Source of the DNA: Rotaria socialis
Taxonomy: Eukaryota; Rotifera; Eurotatoria; Philodinida; Philodinidae
Direction: 5' to 3'
Length of the DNA: 64,000 bases
Assembly (NCBI GenBank): GCA_905331475.1
Contig: CAJNYU010002455.1
Coordinates: 1 to 64,000, forward strand
Below, piece after piece: positions 33,165 to 45,127 of this stretch (position 1 is the first letter of the stretch; each line of letters opens with the position of its first letter). Position numbers and translations under genes: made by a program. Under the pieces are notes generated by a model, which was given only the letters and a program-made list of their open reading frames with translations, searched no databases and was not told where the DNA came from.

Positions 33165-34060
33165 TGAATCGTGCAAAATCTTCTTTTTGTTTTTATTCTA
33201 TTAATTCTCTCTTCAATCTAGTGTAACAACAATTTGTTAGAATACTTCACAGAAGTTGAAATGTCTAAAGAATATGTTTTGATTGAAAATAGGCATTTGA
33301 ATTTCACTGAACTTTGCCGATCATCATCAGGGTATTTTTGTACAGCTTCCTATGGTAAATTGCTGTTATACTATATTGAAAGTAATATTAAAGCAAAATG
33401 TTTTTTTTATGCTCCTTGAATCATATTGCAATTTGAATTGCACGAAATACAAAATCGTTTTAAATTCATTTTTTTCGATTTGTTTTAAATAAACTAACCA
33501 ATACAGCGAAGATTTTTCCGAGCAGACAAGCAGACAGATAGAGAAACCTCCCAGTACGATTTATTGTAAATATTTCACTTTTTTCTTCTTGTATGTAACT
33601 CTATTCTTTTGCAAGTTGATTGGATTTGATTATTAATATTCGTTTTTCGCTTGTTTCAATACTTCATTCTTGATGCAATCTTTATAAGACAACGTATTCT
33701 TTAATTCTATACTACTTCTTCTTGCCTATGCAATTCACTTTGCGTATTTATGTACATTTTTTGTGTTGTTGATTGTCATAGTTTCTTTTCTATCCATGAG
33801 TTATTCAAGCACATAGTGATTTATATTTAGTTCGCGTTCATAGTGTAAAGTAAAAATTTTATTAATTATTCATTTTGCAAAATCTTTTTATTTTTCATAA
33901 AATAAACCGAATCAAACAAAACAAAAATATATAACTTAATCATTTTATTGTCTTGTTTACAAAAACGTGAAAGAAAAAATCGTAAACAAAATATTACATT
34001 CATATTTATAAACGTTAAAAATGAACAAAATCGTCTTCTATAATGGGTAAGCGAATCTCT
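33165..34060. other. Convergent intergenic region
   Basis: AT-rich spacer between the 3' ends of ANKUB1-like and the zinc-finger gene. A frame at 33224-33419, preceded by an acceptor (ATCTAG at 33223), could be an alternative last exon of the ANKUB1 gene; otherwise nothing seen. Confidence 0.4.
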
Positions 34061-35966
34061 TTAAGATGTTGTTGCTGTCGTTGCATTATTATCATCATCG
34101 ACGGTAGATGTTGATGGTGGTGCTTGTGTTTGCCGGCGAATTGCCCAACATTGTGGCTGACGATATGCTGTTCCACCTATTCGAACATTCGTTACTGTAC
34201 CGAAACGTAATAATTCTTTATGATATTTAATAAAATTATTCAGTTTTCTTGCGTCACCAAATGGTAATTGTAGACGTGTTAAATGCTCGCGAATTTCTGT
34301 GGTTGCCATACCGATTTGTAAACATTTAAATATTTCATCTTTAGTTGCATCTGTAATACTAACTGGAAGACGATCTTTGGGAATATGTTGATGTTGTCCA
34401 CATGAATAAATTGATATACTTCCTTCCGGATGAAACAATGCGTACATTGCGGCCGGACATGGATGATAATGACGACGCATAGAAAAATTACAAACATAAT
34501 AGACCTTGTAGCCGCGTGAATTCGCCGATGTTCTTCGCCAAGTCCAACGCGAGCCAGACTCCGATGATGAAGTTTCGATGAACGCATTCAACGATTGTTG
34601 ATCAGGCAATTTAACTAAAAATCCATATTGACGACGACTTAAACGTGTACCTTTCGTTCCATTGACTGATGAAGTTTCATCATCGTTTGTATTGGGTGAA
34701 AAAGATTGTTCACCATCTGTTCAGATTTATAGCAAAAAGAAAATGATTTTTTTTCTCTTTTTATGAATAAAATAAATAATAACGTACCGCTAGATGGTTG
34801 ATAATTTATTGTTAATGGTGCTTGTTCATGCGTTGAACTACTACAACGTCTTATTTCTGATTGTTGTGGATGACCTGATGGCGACGATGAATTAATCATA
34901 AGTTGAGTGTAAGCTGACTAGAATTTCGATCAAAATTTATTTTTCTTTTCTTTTCTTTCGAATTATTTATAAAAGAAAAAAAACACATACAGTCGTTTGA
35001 TTATTGATTGCCGAATTCAATAAGTTAGTTGGATAATATTCATGTGAATTTGGAATTCTTGAATGAGATGTCGACTTTGGCACGTATGATGTGAAATCTT
35101 GCTTCGGATCAGATTGTTTTGATTGGCATAAATTAATATTTTTTGTTTTCGATAGTAGCTGTAATTGTTTTTTAGTCTAAAATTTAAAAAGAAAATCTAT
35201 TCTCTGAAAGCTAAATTAGATTCAACTTACACGAGGTTTACTTTTAGAGTTATCAATTATTTCATTATTTTTATCGTATAATGGATGAGTCACTTTTAAT
35301 AGGTGTATCTTATTATGTATAGATTGAGCGTTTGACAGATCGTATGGAGTATTTGCAAGTACTGTTTCAGATACAGCAATGGGCGATCGTTCCATTGGTA
35401 GTTTTATTTCATCGGGCACTTGTTCGATGTCAAGTTCTTCTTTAATTGTTATAGTAATATTATCATCGGTAGCCGTTGTCGGCAGAGGATACGATGAAGC
35501 GTTTTCATTGATTGTTGGAAATTTTAAATGGAAATGGCGAGCTCGATTTAATCGTTTTGTTTTATGCCACGTATGACGAATTTTTGTCGTTAAATCTTCG
35601 GCATCTTTATGCAATGTATAGACCCGCTGTAGATCCTGACAACATTTGAGACATATCATTTTTAATTTATCTGATTCATAGGTTCCATTTAGAAATCGTT
35701 GACAACATTCATTGTAAGTTATATTTTTATCTAAGTTTTCATGAATCGATTTGCCTCCGAGTAAATATCGATGACTCGTTGAAGCTTTGAGTAATGAGTC
35801 ACATAATGAGCAACGTACGCGATGTTTATCAGCACAATATGATATCTTATGTGTCGATAATTGCCGAACAGATTTAGGATTTACTAAATAATTATCAATA
35901 TGAATTCGTGAAAAAAAAGAATTTCTCACAAAATAATTCAATCGACTTACATTGCTTATATTTCAT
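34061..35966 (-). CDS. Putative ZAD-like + FLYWCH-type zinc-finger protein, 5 exons, 546 aa
   Basis: Exons: 35966-35951 (MKYKQ), 35883-35231, 35176-34991, 34917-34788, 34716-34061; 1641 nt in frame with GT-AG borders. Residues about 27-100 have a C-x2-C (30, 33) and C-x2-C (83, 86) frame (RCSLCDS...MICLKCCQDLQRVYTL) followed by a long helix, as in zinc-finger-associated (ZAD) dimerisation domains. The middle is Ser/Thr/Pro-rich with acidic IKEELD-type motifs. Residues 386-440 (WTWRRTSANSRGYKVYYVC404, then C415, then H437-x-H439) follow the WRKY/GCM/FLYWCH pattern C-x10-C...H-x-H. The last part has a helical segment and a Thr/Asp-rich end. Likely a nuclear DNA-binding factor. The ZAD call is by pattern only. 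The tiny first exon is inferred from perfect splice signals. Confidence 0.65.
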
Positions 35967-38900
35967 TTTGAGAATAGGCAATAGTAGGATAAATTCAAAT
36001 CTAAAGAGATAATAAAATAAAAAATTGAAGCACCTGTGTGAGTGTATTTTTTTATGGATTATATCATATCGTTATTTAACGAAAAATGTTCGAAGACATT
36101 GGTCTTATCTTTTATTTTGTTGGTGACGAAAATGTGGCCTACAGAAAGATGTTTTGTGTATGCTATTATTTTGTGTAATACTGTTGTTCGTGTCGCTGTG
36201 GGAGCAATCTTCTCCTCTTCCTGTTCTTTTTGTCCTCACATCAAACGCAAACATAGTGACCATGTTGAGTGCGAATTCTGCTATTTCTTTTTCTTTTCGT
36301 CTCCTTATTACATCAGTGAAATGAAAAGAAACGAAAACGAACTCACTCTGCGTATTCAAGAATTTCTAATGATGCTTAACAACAGTTGAATTTCTTGCTG
36401 AGAGTATACGTCAGCGGAAAAGCAAAAACGAAGTATTTGATTCTATATTTTGTATTTTTGAGTCCTATAGGCTTTGCCTAAATAGTGCAAAAAAGTGAAT
36501 AAAAGTTTTCTCTCTGAATATTGTGTATATTGATTCAGTGGGATATGTTGTTTGTCACATCTTTTTTCGTTTTTCTTCCTTTTTTTTGAAAACAAACCAT
36601 TTTTTTTTCTTCCTACCTAGGAAAAGAAACGACTGAAATATTAAAGAGTAAGTGAGATTGGTTTGTCAGGGAATTGCGTCGTCACACAGTTGAATCATGC
36701 CCAAAGCAAATACAATTGTATTTACTTTGTTGACATCTTATATTTTTTTTTCCAACTTTTTTTTTTTTTTATATTGTAAAATATTGCTTTAAATCAGGAA
36801 AAATCGAAGACTTTTTAATTTGCAATGAAAGTTTTTTCTTTTTTCGTCATGAAAACATTCAGAATGAGAATTGTGCGCAAAACCGTAAAACCATTACGTA
36901 TCTTTAAGTGGCTCATCTGATTAAAATAAAAGACGAAAATTTTTATCACGAAACATTTGCAATACTCAACAGTAAAAGTAATACCATTCTCAAGATACGC
37001 GTTACTTATGTGCCGTGAGAAAATGAAAGAGCATGTCCTTTCTTTATTTTATTACTCATCATCGTTTTATTTTCGGTTGCCATACATAAATACTTGCCTA
37101 CTCATTTCATTTTCTCACAATATCATTCGAGTATACTTTTCGAATGTGTCAATTCTCGACTAACAAGATAAACTTTGTTGGCCTTTAAGGATATTTGTTT
37201 TTCTTATTTTTTGATAAAAAATTCCTATCTTATAGCTCTTACTTGAAGAGTCCGAAATTCAAAAAACATTTGATCTCATGAAAAAATTTGTCGTAGATGA
37301 AGTTAACAATGTTACTGGTAGTTCCTATGTGCAGTCATACGAACCAGTTTATTACAAATAAATAGAGGCCTATGATGGTCTTGCGAAAATATACAAAATT
37401 TCATTGAGTCATATTCTGACGAAGAAAAAAGTCTTATAATATCCTACAGAATAAAATAAATCAACAACATCAGTCTTCTATTCCAATAGGCAGAGTTATA
37501 AAGTTCGATGTACCTTCAAGGATATGATGGCGGACATTAAATAAATACATTGAAACATTCCCAATGATTTATAAATACGTAGTATCATAGGTTTGGTTAC
37601 GAACATATACGTAAGTTTTATTTCATTAAACTCACTATCACATAATTGAAAAACCGAATATTGTCATATTAGTTTAGAAACTCAAGATACCAAGAATACC
37701 TTATCAATATTTATTTTTATTATGATAATTTAAGTCAGCATGCAAAACTGCTTGGGCTAACACATATGTTTACGATAATTTTATTCTCCATTGGAAGCAT
37801 GCTTTTATTTCATCTAGTTAGTTCTGTTGTAGACAAATGCAATTCGCGCGTTCCATGGAGTTATGTTTACATTGGAAAACATATATTATTCGATGTAGTT
37901 TCACATGCTGATTCCTATTTTTAATATTATGCTAATGTAAACGTCACTGCAATCAGAAAATGGGAAACTTCTTTTTCATATTGAAACAAAGATAAATAAA
38001 GAATTTTCAAGTTCAATTGTTCAATTCCGTTAAACATTTATTTTCACCGTCTTTCACAATGAAAACCAATTAAGTGTGCTTATAAAAAGTGCTTTTACAA
38101 AGACTTATTTTAGTTGATGACTTGAAATGAAATAAATTTTTTCCATTTAGGACGTCGTTAAATTTATTTGCTATATTGCACTCTATGATTCGATGTGGAT
38201 ACAAGCGGCTGATGTCATTCGCTGTTAGTTGGGTATTTTATTTTTATTAAAAATTCGCAAATCGATCAAAGAAAAAGAAAAATATCGAGAGCGATTATTT
38301 TTTCTTTTAGTCCACACTGATGTTTATTCTCTGTGTTCAAATGTGGAGAAATCAAAAATTTGCACAATAAGAATTAGCAATTTCGTCTTTTATGCTTTCA
38401 ACAAAATGCGATTCGTCGTCAAACATGCAAACTATTTTCAATTCTTACCACACAAACATTTGCGTAAAAAAAAGTCGAATAGGATGAGAGTTACCATCGT
38501 CGGCGTTCGCCAAGGATTCCGATGGTTTCTATGATCTATTTACTTGAAACAAGTGCTGATTTAAAATTCACTGGGATCTTTTTTTTTTGTTTCTATTGTT
38601 TTAAATGTGCACCGATATATCTACGAAAGAGTTTCATGTTAGCAACTGACTTTTTCTTTTTAGTTTATTCAAAAGAATATATGAAGCTGCGAAGCTGACA
38701 AAATCTGTATTGTAAATTAAGCGTAATTATTATTCTTTGAAAAAGCATTTCTATAAATAGGATACCATTTTCTTAAAATTTTTCAAGGTATTATACTTGT
38801 TGTCCTATGTCGCTTCATCAGAAAACAAGAAGCTTTGAAAAAAATAATAGTTCTGAAAACATTACATTTCAGTATGTTTTGTGCAGACAGATGCCTAATG

Positions 38901-41900
38901 AGCTTTGTGATTTTATATATACGGAGGTAGAAGTAATGATAGGAAACTGCATGAAATGTATCGATGCATGCAAGGATTTCTTAGCAACGTAGAGAGAAAC
39001 ATTTTAAGAATTGAGTAACGTGTCAAAGGAAATAAATAATATTTTCTGTATCGTGACACGCAATAAATAATTATTGACATTGGCACAACTAGAATGCTGA
39101 TTATGACTGCCTATGGGAAATTATTTCTTTTAAGAAATATGTAACTTCGAACTGAAGAAAAAAAAAGTATGACTGACATAAATGTAATGTCACTAGTTAC
39201 CTTATCATTGTTTTTCGTTTTTATGATCCTATCAAAAGTCTTCTTTCCAACGGTTTTTCTTATCGGCAACTGCATTTTAACTGGGAAGTACTACAGTCAT
39301 TGCCGTAGGTTGTCGCCGAAAGTTGTGTTTTTACATTTCGGTAAAGTAACTACAAACCTATAACATAAAAATTCGTGGAAATGTTCGGCAACTATCTCGA
39401 TGCAGGTGTCAATAAAAAGACAATGATGACGTAATTGAAATTGTTTAAGAATAAATCACGTAATATGCAGTAGAAGCAAAAGCATGTTCTGGCATCGAAA
39501 GCAAATGGAATGATTTTTTTTGTAATCGGAACGCTGTTAAATGATGTTGTCAGTTTCGGATTCGAACGAGTTTTTTTGTTATTGAAACGAGCAAATTTTG
39601 CACTGAATAGTTTTTTCACGAAAAATCTGAAAAGGAGAAAAGTGGTCAATAATTTTGTTCCAATTCGATAGCGAAAAGTTTTGCGAAATAAAGATTTTTA
39701 TCAGTCGCAAGACATTTTCTATAGGCATTTAGTTTTCGCTCCTTTCTCGATTCGTCCTAAACAAATATATTTGTTCTGAAGTTCGAAGTGCTGACTTGGC
39801 TTTTTTCAACAACAAAAAGATTTGATGGAGTTAGAAGTCTGTAATATCGTCTAACAGTGTTTCACATTTGGGCCAAGAGTTTTCCATCGCATGTTAGTTA
39901 GTCTTTCGAAATTATGTATTTTTTGAGATGAAATACAAAAACTATCAAGAATTGGATAAAGTACTATTAAATTAGTTTTATACAAACAATATTTCAGTAA
40001 ATAAATATTTTACTTCATTAATGAATAGAAAATAAAATGTCCTCTCAACAACGTATCCAACTTTTGTTTACTTGACATGTTTTCTTGTTCATAAGTTTTC
40101 TTCATCGAAGTGTCCACGAGGAATAATACGTTCTGGTGAGATTGTGTTTTACTGCAAGAACATTTTTGAAAGTATCAATCTGAAAGGATTTTTACATTAT
40201 TACTAATGGTACGCGCTGTAACATGATAATAGGGCTATGGGAATTACACTTGCTGTTTTTTGCCAATAAAAATATCAGCCTTCTTTTGAATGCACTTCAC
40301 ACCTATCATGCTTATGCATTATGTTGTTTGAATATTTAATTCTTCGAGCAACTGTTCTCAAGTAAACTCATCATAATTCCATTTGCTTTTACTGCAATAG
40401 CAAAGTAAATGAATATTAATGCTTCGTACATTTTTCATCTGTTTTGATGTCTTTCTTTGTGATATCAACAAAGTTTAACAAGGCATCGTTGTTTCAAAAA
40501 TTGAAGTGAAATTCAATAGTAAAATTGAAATAACAGATTGAGCGTCTCTTAGATTTTTATGTTTTCTGTTTATAATTAAAATAATTTTAATGACGAACAA
40601 TGAATCTAATTATTGCTGTATAAATAAAGATTTTCTTCGGTTCTGCGAAAGGAAATTTAAAATTCCGTTTTAATTAGCGATGCAAACGAGTCGAGAGAGT
40701 GTTTCTTTTTATTTTATCAATGATTTTGTTAATTTTTCATCGAGAAAAAAATCTCGAGATTAGTTATTCTTAAATTGGTAATGGCTCCGAATCGATAAAT
40801 GCTTCACGCTTTTGAAAGAAATTCTTTTAGTCATTTTATCTGCTCCGTTGAGAAATCAACAACATTAGATTCGTTATGATAAAACAAATTTTTGTTTTCT
40901 TGATGTGTATGAACGACTCTATGATAATATGATCTATATTCTATCTTAGATGATAAAATATTTATTATTCTGAATGCGTAATACAATGATCAAATTCTCT
41001 TAACGAATGTCAGAATAAAATTCGAGTATTCTTATTAGTTTGAAGTTTTTCAATAGTGAAAGTGAATACTGATGCATTTAAATCAACAGCAGCGACATAG
41101 AAGAGCTTTAATCAACGTCCCAGTACATTTCTTAGTCGATTTCATTGAATCATAGAACTAACTAAAAGCAATATGTCAACACAAGTTTTATGCTGTGTTC
41201 TTCCAATTTTAGAAGCTTAATGCTGTCAATAATAGAACGCATTTTTGTTCATTAGCTTAATAATTCATTTTATCACAATCGGCTCAATTTAACAATAAGA
41301 ATATGAGGCGCAACAAAAAAAAATCACAACTGTATTCTTCAATGAGATTGAGACTTGTAGTACATTTATTTTTCTCATCAATAGCTTTCCTTTTCAACAA
41401 CTATATGAACGATTAGCATTCTGATGTTGCTGATTGTTCAAAAGAAAAAGAATTAATTAATTTTAGAATCATGATCTCAAAGCTCAATTGGTATTCGAAT
41501 ATCCGCTTGTTTTTTTGTATACAACCTATTTTTCTGTTAGTTCCAGAGGAATATCAGCTGTAAATTTTTTTCAAGGAAGAAAAGAGTTGTTATATTTATT
41601 TTTAGTATCATGTCAACGTCTACGATGAAATTCAAGTCGGTTGAGTGTTAACTCAGTTATGGTAATAATTAGTGACCTGCCGTTTTCAACAATTAAGAAA
41701 AAAAGAACGTAGGATGAATATCTGTGTAATGCTTATTACGAGGGAAGAAACTTTTTTTTAAAGACGGACAATCTTTGATGCAATGTAATTCAATTGATAT
41801 TTGTAATTTCATCGGAAAGGAACGCAACTTTTTCGCGCAAATATTAAATTTTAAAATAAACCTCTAGTTATCAAAAAAATGACACAAAGCTATCAAAAGC

Positions 41901-43087
41901 TTGAAATGTCATGACTTAATAGTTGCTAATAGGCCAGCTGAAATAATCTCACTATAAAACATAGCGAAGAATCAAACAATGGCTTGAAAAAGAATATTTA
42001 ATAAAAGAATTTAATTTGACAAATACTTGTTGTCTTGACATCCTCAACAACGAGTATAAGAACGTACAATTTTCTAGGGCATTTTGACTTTCGCACCTGT
42101 TTGTTTTCAAAAAAATTGGATTCACCTCACGATTTATTTTGTTTTCATAATGGAAAAGTGATACTTGTTAGAATAAAATCCTTTTAAGAGATTGAACGAT
42201 TATTAATTAAATACAATTTCTAACATATTGCAATAGCTGAAAATAAACACAAGGCTGTTTTTTCTCTCGAATTAACACGTTCATTTTGACTAAACAATAA
42301 ATGCAGTGCAGATGTTCTCTGTCTTAGTTCGACTTGATAATAAAACACTATAAATCAAAGAGATCTTATTGAAACCGATTTTTAAATGATTCTCTGGCAA
42401 AGTCAAAGTGTTTTGCTTTCTATCTTGTGCCGCATAAAATTATTCATTAGAATTGAAGGACTTGGCTTAGTAAACTCTTTTTTCTCTCATTATGAATTTC
42501 TCTACTATCTGACTTATCAATCAATCTCTATAACATGTCTTCATGTCAATTGCAAAGCTAATTATAAATCTTCTCCTCATGCATATTCGGTACTTTTTCT
42601 TTCAACTACTAGATCCAATAATCTAATGATCAGAATCAAAAATAAGTATTTATTACTCGTTTTCTCCCAAAATAATGGGAAACCTTATGTTCAAAAATAT
42701 TCAGGTAATTATTCTTCTCTTGTAAGATTTCAGAACGAAAACATATAACGTTTGAACGACTATAGGATAACATATATTTATATATATGCACGCATGCGTA
42801 AATAATTTTTGTTAACTTTATTAAGTTAACGATAATAAGAATGGCACTGTGTGCCAATCTCGACTGAGTATTTCGGCAAGAACGGACTTAGCTATGCAAG
42901 AAGCCGAAGAAATGGAAGAGAAAAAGAAAGCGGGCTGATCTTGTTCTGCCGTTTCTGTTTCCGTTCATAAGGAATTACTTCGAATAGCATTATAAGAGTA
43001 AATATACACATAGGCATACGCATACACATTTATTCACAATTCGCAAGAGCAAGAGAAGAAGAAGAAAAACAAGTAGAAAAAAATCAG
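35967..43087. other. About 7 kb gene-poor stretch
   Basis: AT-rich with long T tracts (36570-36620, 36745-36775). Several ORFs of 60-120 codons have no motif and A/T-driven composition. Three short stretches look coding and follow acceptor-like signals: 37237-37360, 38151-38229 and 38872-38991. They cannot be joined in phase into one convincing model. No RNA gene or transposon was recognised. Confidence 0.45.
37237..37362 (+). other. Exon-like fragment (41 residues) after a splice-acceptor sequence
   Basis: Following TCTTATAG at about 37236, an open frame reads LLLEESEIQKTFDLMKKFVV, DEVNNVTGSSYVQSYEPVYY, K and stop. Amino-acid composition is that of a soluble protein, unlike the surrounding A/T-rich translations. 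It could be a terminal exon or a relic. No family was recognised and no upstream partner exon was found. Confidence 0.3.
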
Positions 43088-43315
43088 ATGTCAACAGAGC
43101 CACCACCATCACCACCACCACCACCACCAACGCCACAAAAGTTGGACTTTGCTCCTTTACATCGTTCAGTTGAATTAGAAAATATTCATGCACAAGTTAT
43201 AAAAAATGATCCACAACAACCAGAATCAAAATCAACACGTAAAATACTTGTTAAACATATGACTGTTATTGGTGATGGTAGTGATATGGACAATAGTGAA
43301 ATAATCACACAATAG
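43088..43315 (+). CDS. Small proline-rich protein, 75 aa, unrecognised
   Basis: Residues 3-18 are a proline run (EPPPSPPPPPPTPQ) encoded by a CCA-type repeat. The rest (LDFAPLHRSVELENIHAQVI, KSTRKILVKHMTVIGDGSDM) has a balanced, charged composition and third-position A/T use like the real genes here, so I favour a genuine ORF. A poly-proline segment could bind SH3, WW or profilin domains. No membrane or signal segment. It may be a first exon of a longer gene; the stop TAG at 43313 is followed by no clear acceptor. Function unknown. Confidence 0.5.
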   Translation: MSTEPPPSPPPPPPTPQKLDFAPLHRSVELENIHAQVIKNDPQQPESKSTRKILVKHMTVIGDGSDMDNSEIITQ

Positions 43316-43751
43316 TGACGTACGTTTCGAAAAATTCATCGATTCTTCTACTCGTCATTAATAAATTTACATTTCTATAAAGACATGTATTGAATAAAAT
43401 TATTTAGAGATTTTATCTTAATTTTAATTAAAATTTGATCGAGACTAAACAAAGCTTCAACATGAATTTCTATTTGTTACAATTGCAATTGAAGTATTCT
43501 TCATCCAAAAGAAACCACAAATATCGATGAGTATGCTTGATTATTTTTTTAAATCTTATCTAGGCACTTGATTGACATAAGATTTCAGAAAACAATCAGG
43601 AAAAAAATATTAACTGTCGTAATTGTTCTTTTTTCCGTCTGTGTGTTAAATCAACAATCTATTCATAATAGATTACGACTCATTTGGCTTTATTTGATGA
43701 ATGAAACGAAAATTTTCTTAATTATGTTCAATACAATTGTGTTTTTATCAC
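43316..43751. other. Intergenic, nothing recognised
   Basis: AT-rich spacer between the small proline-rich ORF and the 3' end of the minus-strand receptor gene; an overlapping plus-strand ORF (43568-43804) shows no family pattern. Confidence 0.45.
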
Positions 43752-44645
43752 CTACGATGTTTCACGACGGAACAATCTTCTCATTGTTTTTCTTAACGGT
43801 CTAGTAAGTTGTATAAGCATATAGGCAAGAAAAACAAGTGAAAATGAAACAGATAACCAACCGATACGATATGTTAGCGATACAAGATGTCGAGTTAATA
43901 TTAAAATAGTTAAAAATATCATTGAAGGCAAACCAAGAAAAATAAGCGTAGTTAACATGAGCAGAAGTCGTCTTATGACTTTTAGATTTCTTCGATTATG
44001 TCTCGATCGATGACGATGTCTATAGCGCAACGAATTTGCTTGACGGCCAATATGATTTAGTAAACATAAATAAATTATTGCGATGAATACAATGGGAAGA
44101 AAGAAAAGACGAACGGCTATGTAGACTATACCAGGAATGTTTGTAAATGGTGTTTGACAATAATATTCCGACGGTAGATAGATAACATCATCACGGATAA
44201 TAACTGGTGATATACTGATTAAACCAAATAATGATACAACAAGTATAACAAGACAGTAGACAGGAAAATTATGTAAAATTTTACGCCGAGGGAAAACAAC
44301 ACGAAAAAATCGAAATGTTGCTTGTAAAACATATGAATCGTAGAGTATGCAAAGAACAGCATGAATAAGAAAACCACGCCAACGACACCAATTTGTATTT
44401 GCATGTTGTTTTAGTTCGACATTCATAAATCCTATTATACTAGATGTAACCATACTGCCTAACAATATTGCGGATATCAATAAGGTCAAACATGTATGAC
44501 AAGCTAATAGAATTAGTACTGTACGTGTTTGTCGATGAAAAACGATCACGAGTAAAAACGTAAATAAACAAATTAGAATTGTTGCAATTGAATTAATCAA
44601 TGTAATGATATTTAAAATAATGTTTATAATTGACCAAAAGTTCAT
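43752..44645 (-). CDS. Rhodopsin-like 7TM receptor (orphan, bdelloid type), 297 aa, intronless
   Basis: An intact ORF with seven hydrophobic segments: about 11-36, 43-67, 90-112 (TM3, with WCRWRGFLIHAVLC before it), 128-152, 168-195, 223-248 and 258-282. Conserved Cys residues occur before TM3 (Cys87 region) and in the second extracellular loop (EYYCQTPF), able to form the usual disulfide. The third intracellular loop is very basic (RHRHRSRHNRRNLKVIRR). The TM3 end reads FRFFRVVFP rather than DRY, and no NPxxY is seen in TM7, as in the large divergent rotifer receptor families. Ligand unknown. A receptor relic of another subfamily lies at 13120-13864. An ATT microsatellite (about 44659-44680) lies just upstream. 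Confidence 0.8.
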   Translation of the reverse strand: MNFWSIINIILNIITLINSIATILICLFTFLLVIVFHRQTRTVLILLACHTCLTLLISAILLGSMVTSSIIGFMNVELKQHANTNWCRWRGFLIHAVLCILYDSYVLQATFRFFRVVFPRRKILHNFPVYCLVILVVSLFGLISISPVIIRDDVIYLPSEYYCQTPFTNIPGIVYIAVRLFFLPIVFIAIIYLCLLNHIGRQANSLRYRHRHRSRHNRRNLKVIRRLLLMLTTLIFLGLPSMIFLTILILTRHLVSLTYRIGWLSVSFSLVFLAYMLIQLTRPLRKTMRRLFRRETS

Positions 44646-44826
44646 TTTACCGTATAATCATAATAATAATAATAATAATTCGAGTTCACCTAGAACAACA
44701 CCGATGAAAATAAATTGCTAAATTCTTCACTCGATAGTATACAAAAGTTTATCTGGTTTGTGTCCTCGTGTTATACATCGATTAAATCAATTGAGTTTGA
44801 TTAGTTTTGCAGTAGTCTGTTAGAGG

Positions 44827-45127
44827 TAGAGTCTGGCATCCTAATTCTGCGGGAAAAAATGATTCTCACCATTTCATTCGCAAGAGGAGATATATGAATC
44901 ATAGAAAATTAATGTTTACGTTGCGAGGAAGAGCAAACCTTTCTCTATCAAGTGATATAAAATTAGTTGAATAATATATTATTCAACTAATTTTATATCA
45001 CTTGATAGAGAAAGGTTTGCTCTTCCTCGCAACGTAAACATTAATTTTCTATGATTCATATATCTCCTCTTGCGAATGAAATGGTGAGAATCAATTTTTT
45101 CCCGCAGAATTAGGATGCCAGACTCTA
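44827..45127. mobile_element. Near-perfect palindromic MITE, about 300 bp, with TA target duplication
   Basis: TA-GAGTCTGGCATCCTAATT at the left end is mirrored by AATTAGGATGCCAGACTC-TA at the right end. The whole unit is two arms of about 149 bp meeting at the palindrome GTTGAATAATATATTATTCA (44966-44985). The arms differ by a single 1-nt indel near 44862 versus 45099. TA at both outer borders fits insertion by a Tc1/mariner-type transposase. No coding capacity: a non-autonomous element, recently inserted or kept homogeneous. Confidence 0.9.

Noticed and set aside
34279..34587. Second minus-strand frame over the zinc-finger exon
   Set aside because: Shadow frame of the FLYWCH-type exon, which has the meaningful Cys/His pattern.
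36042..36389. 115-codon plus-strand ORF with an overlapping antisense ORF
   Set aside because: Both frames are open by chance; neither shows domain, splice context or protein-like balance.
42386..42748. 120-codon plus-strand ORF
   Set aside because: Hydrophobic and T-rich without periodic membrane segments or conserved motifs; isolated in a gene-poor stretch.
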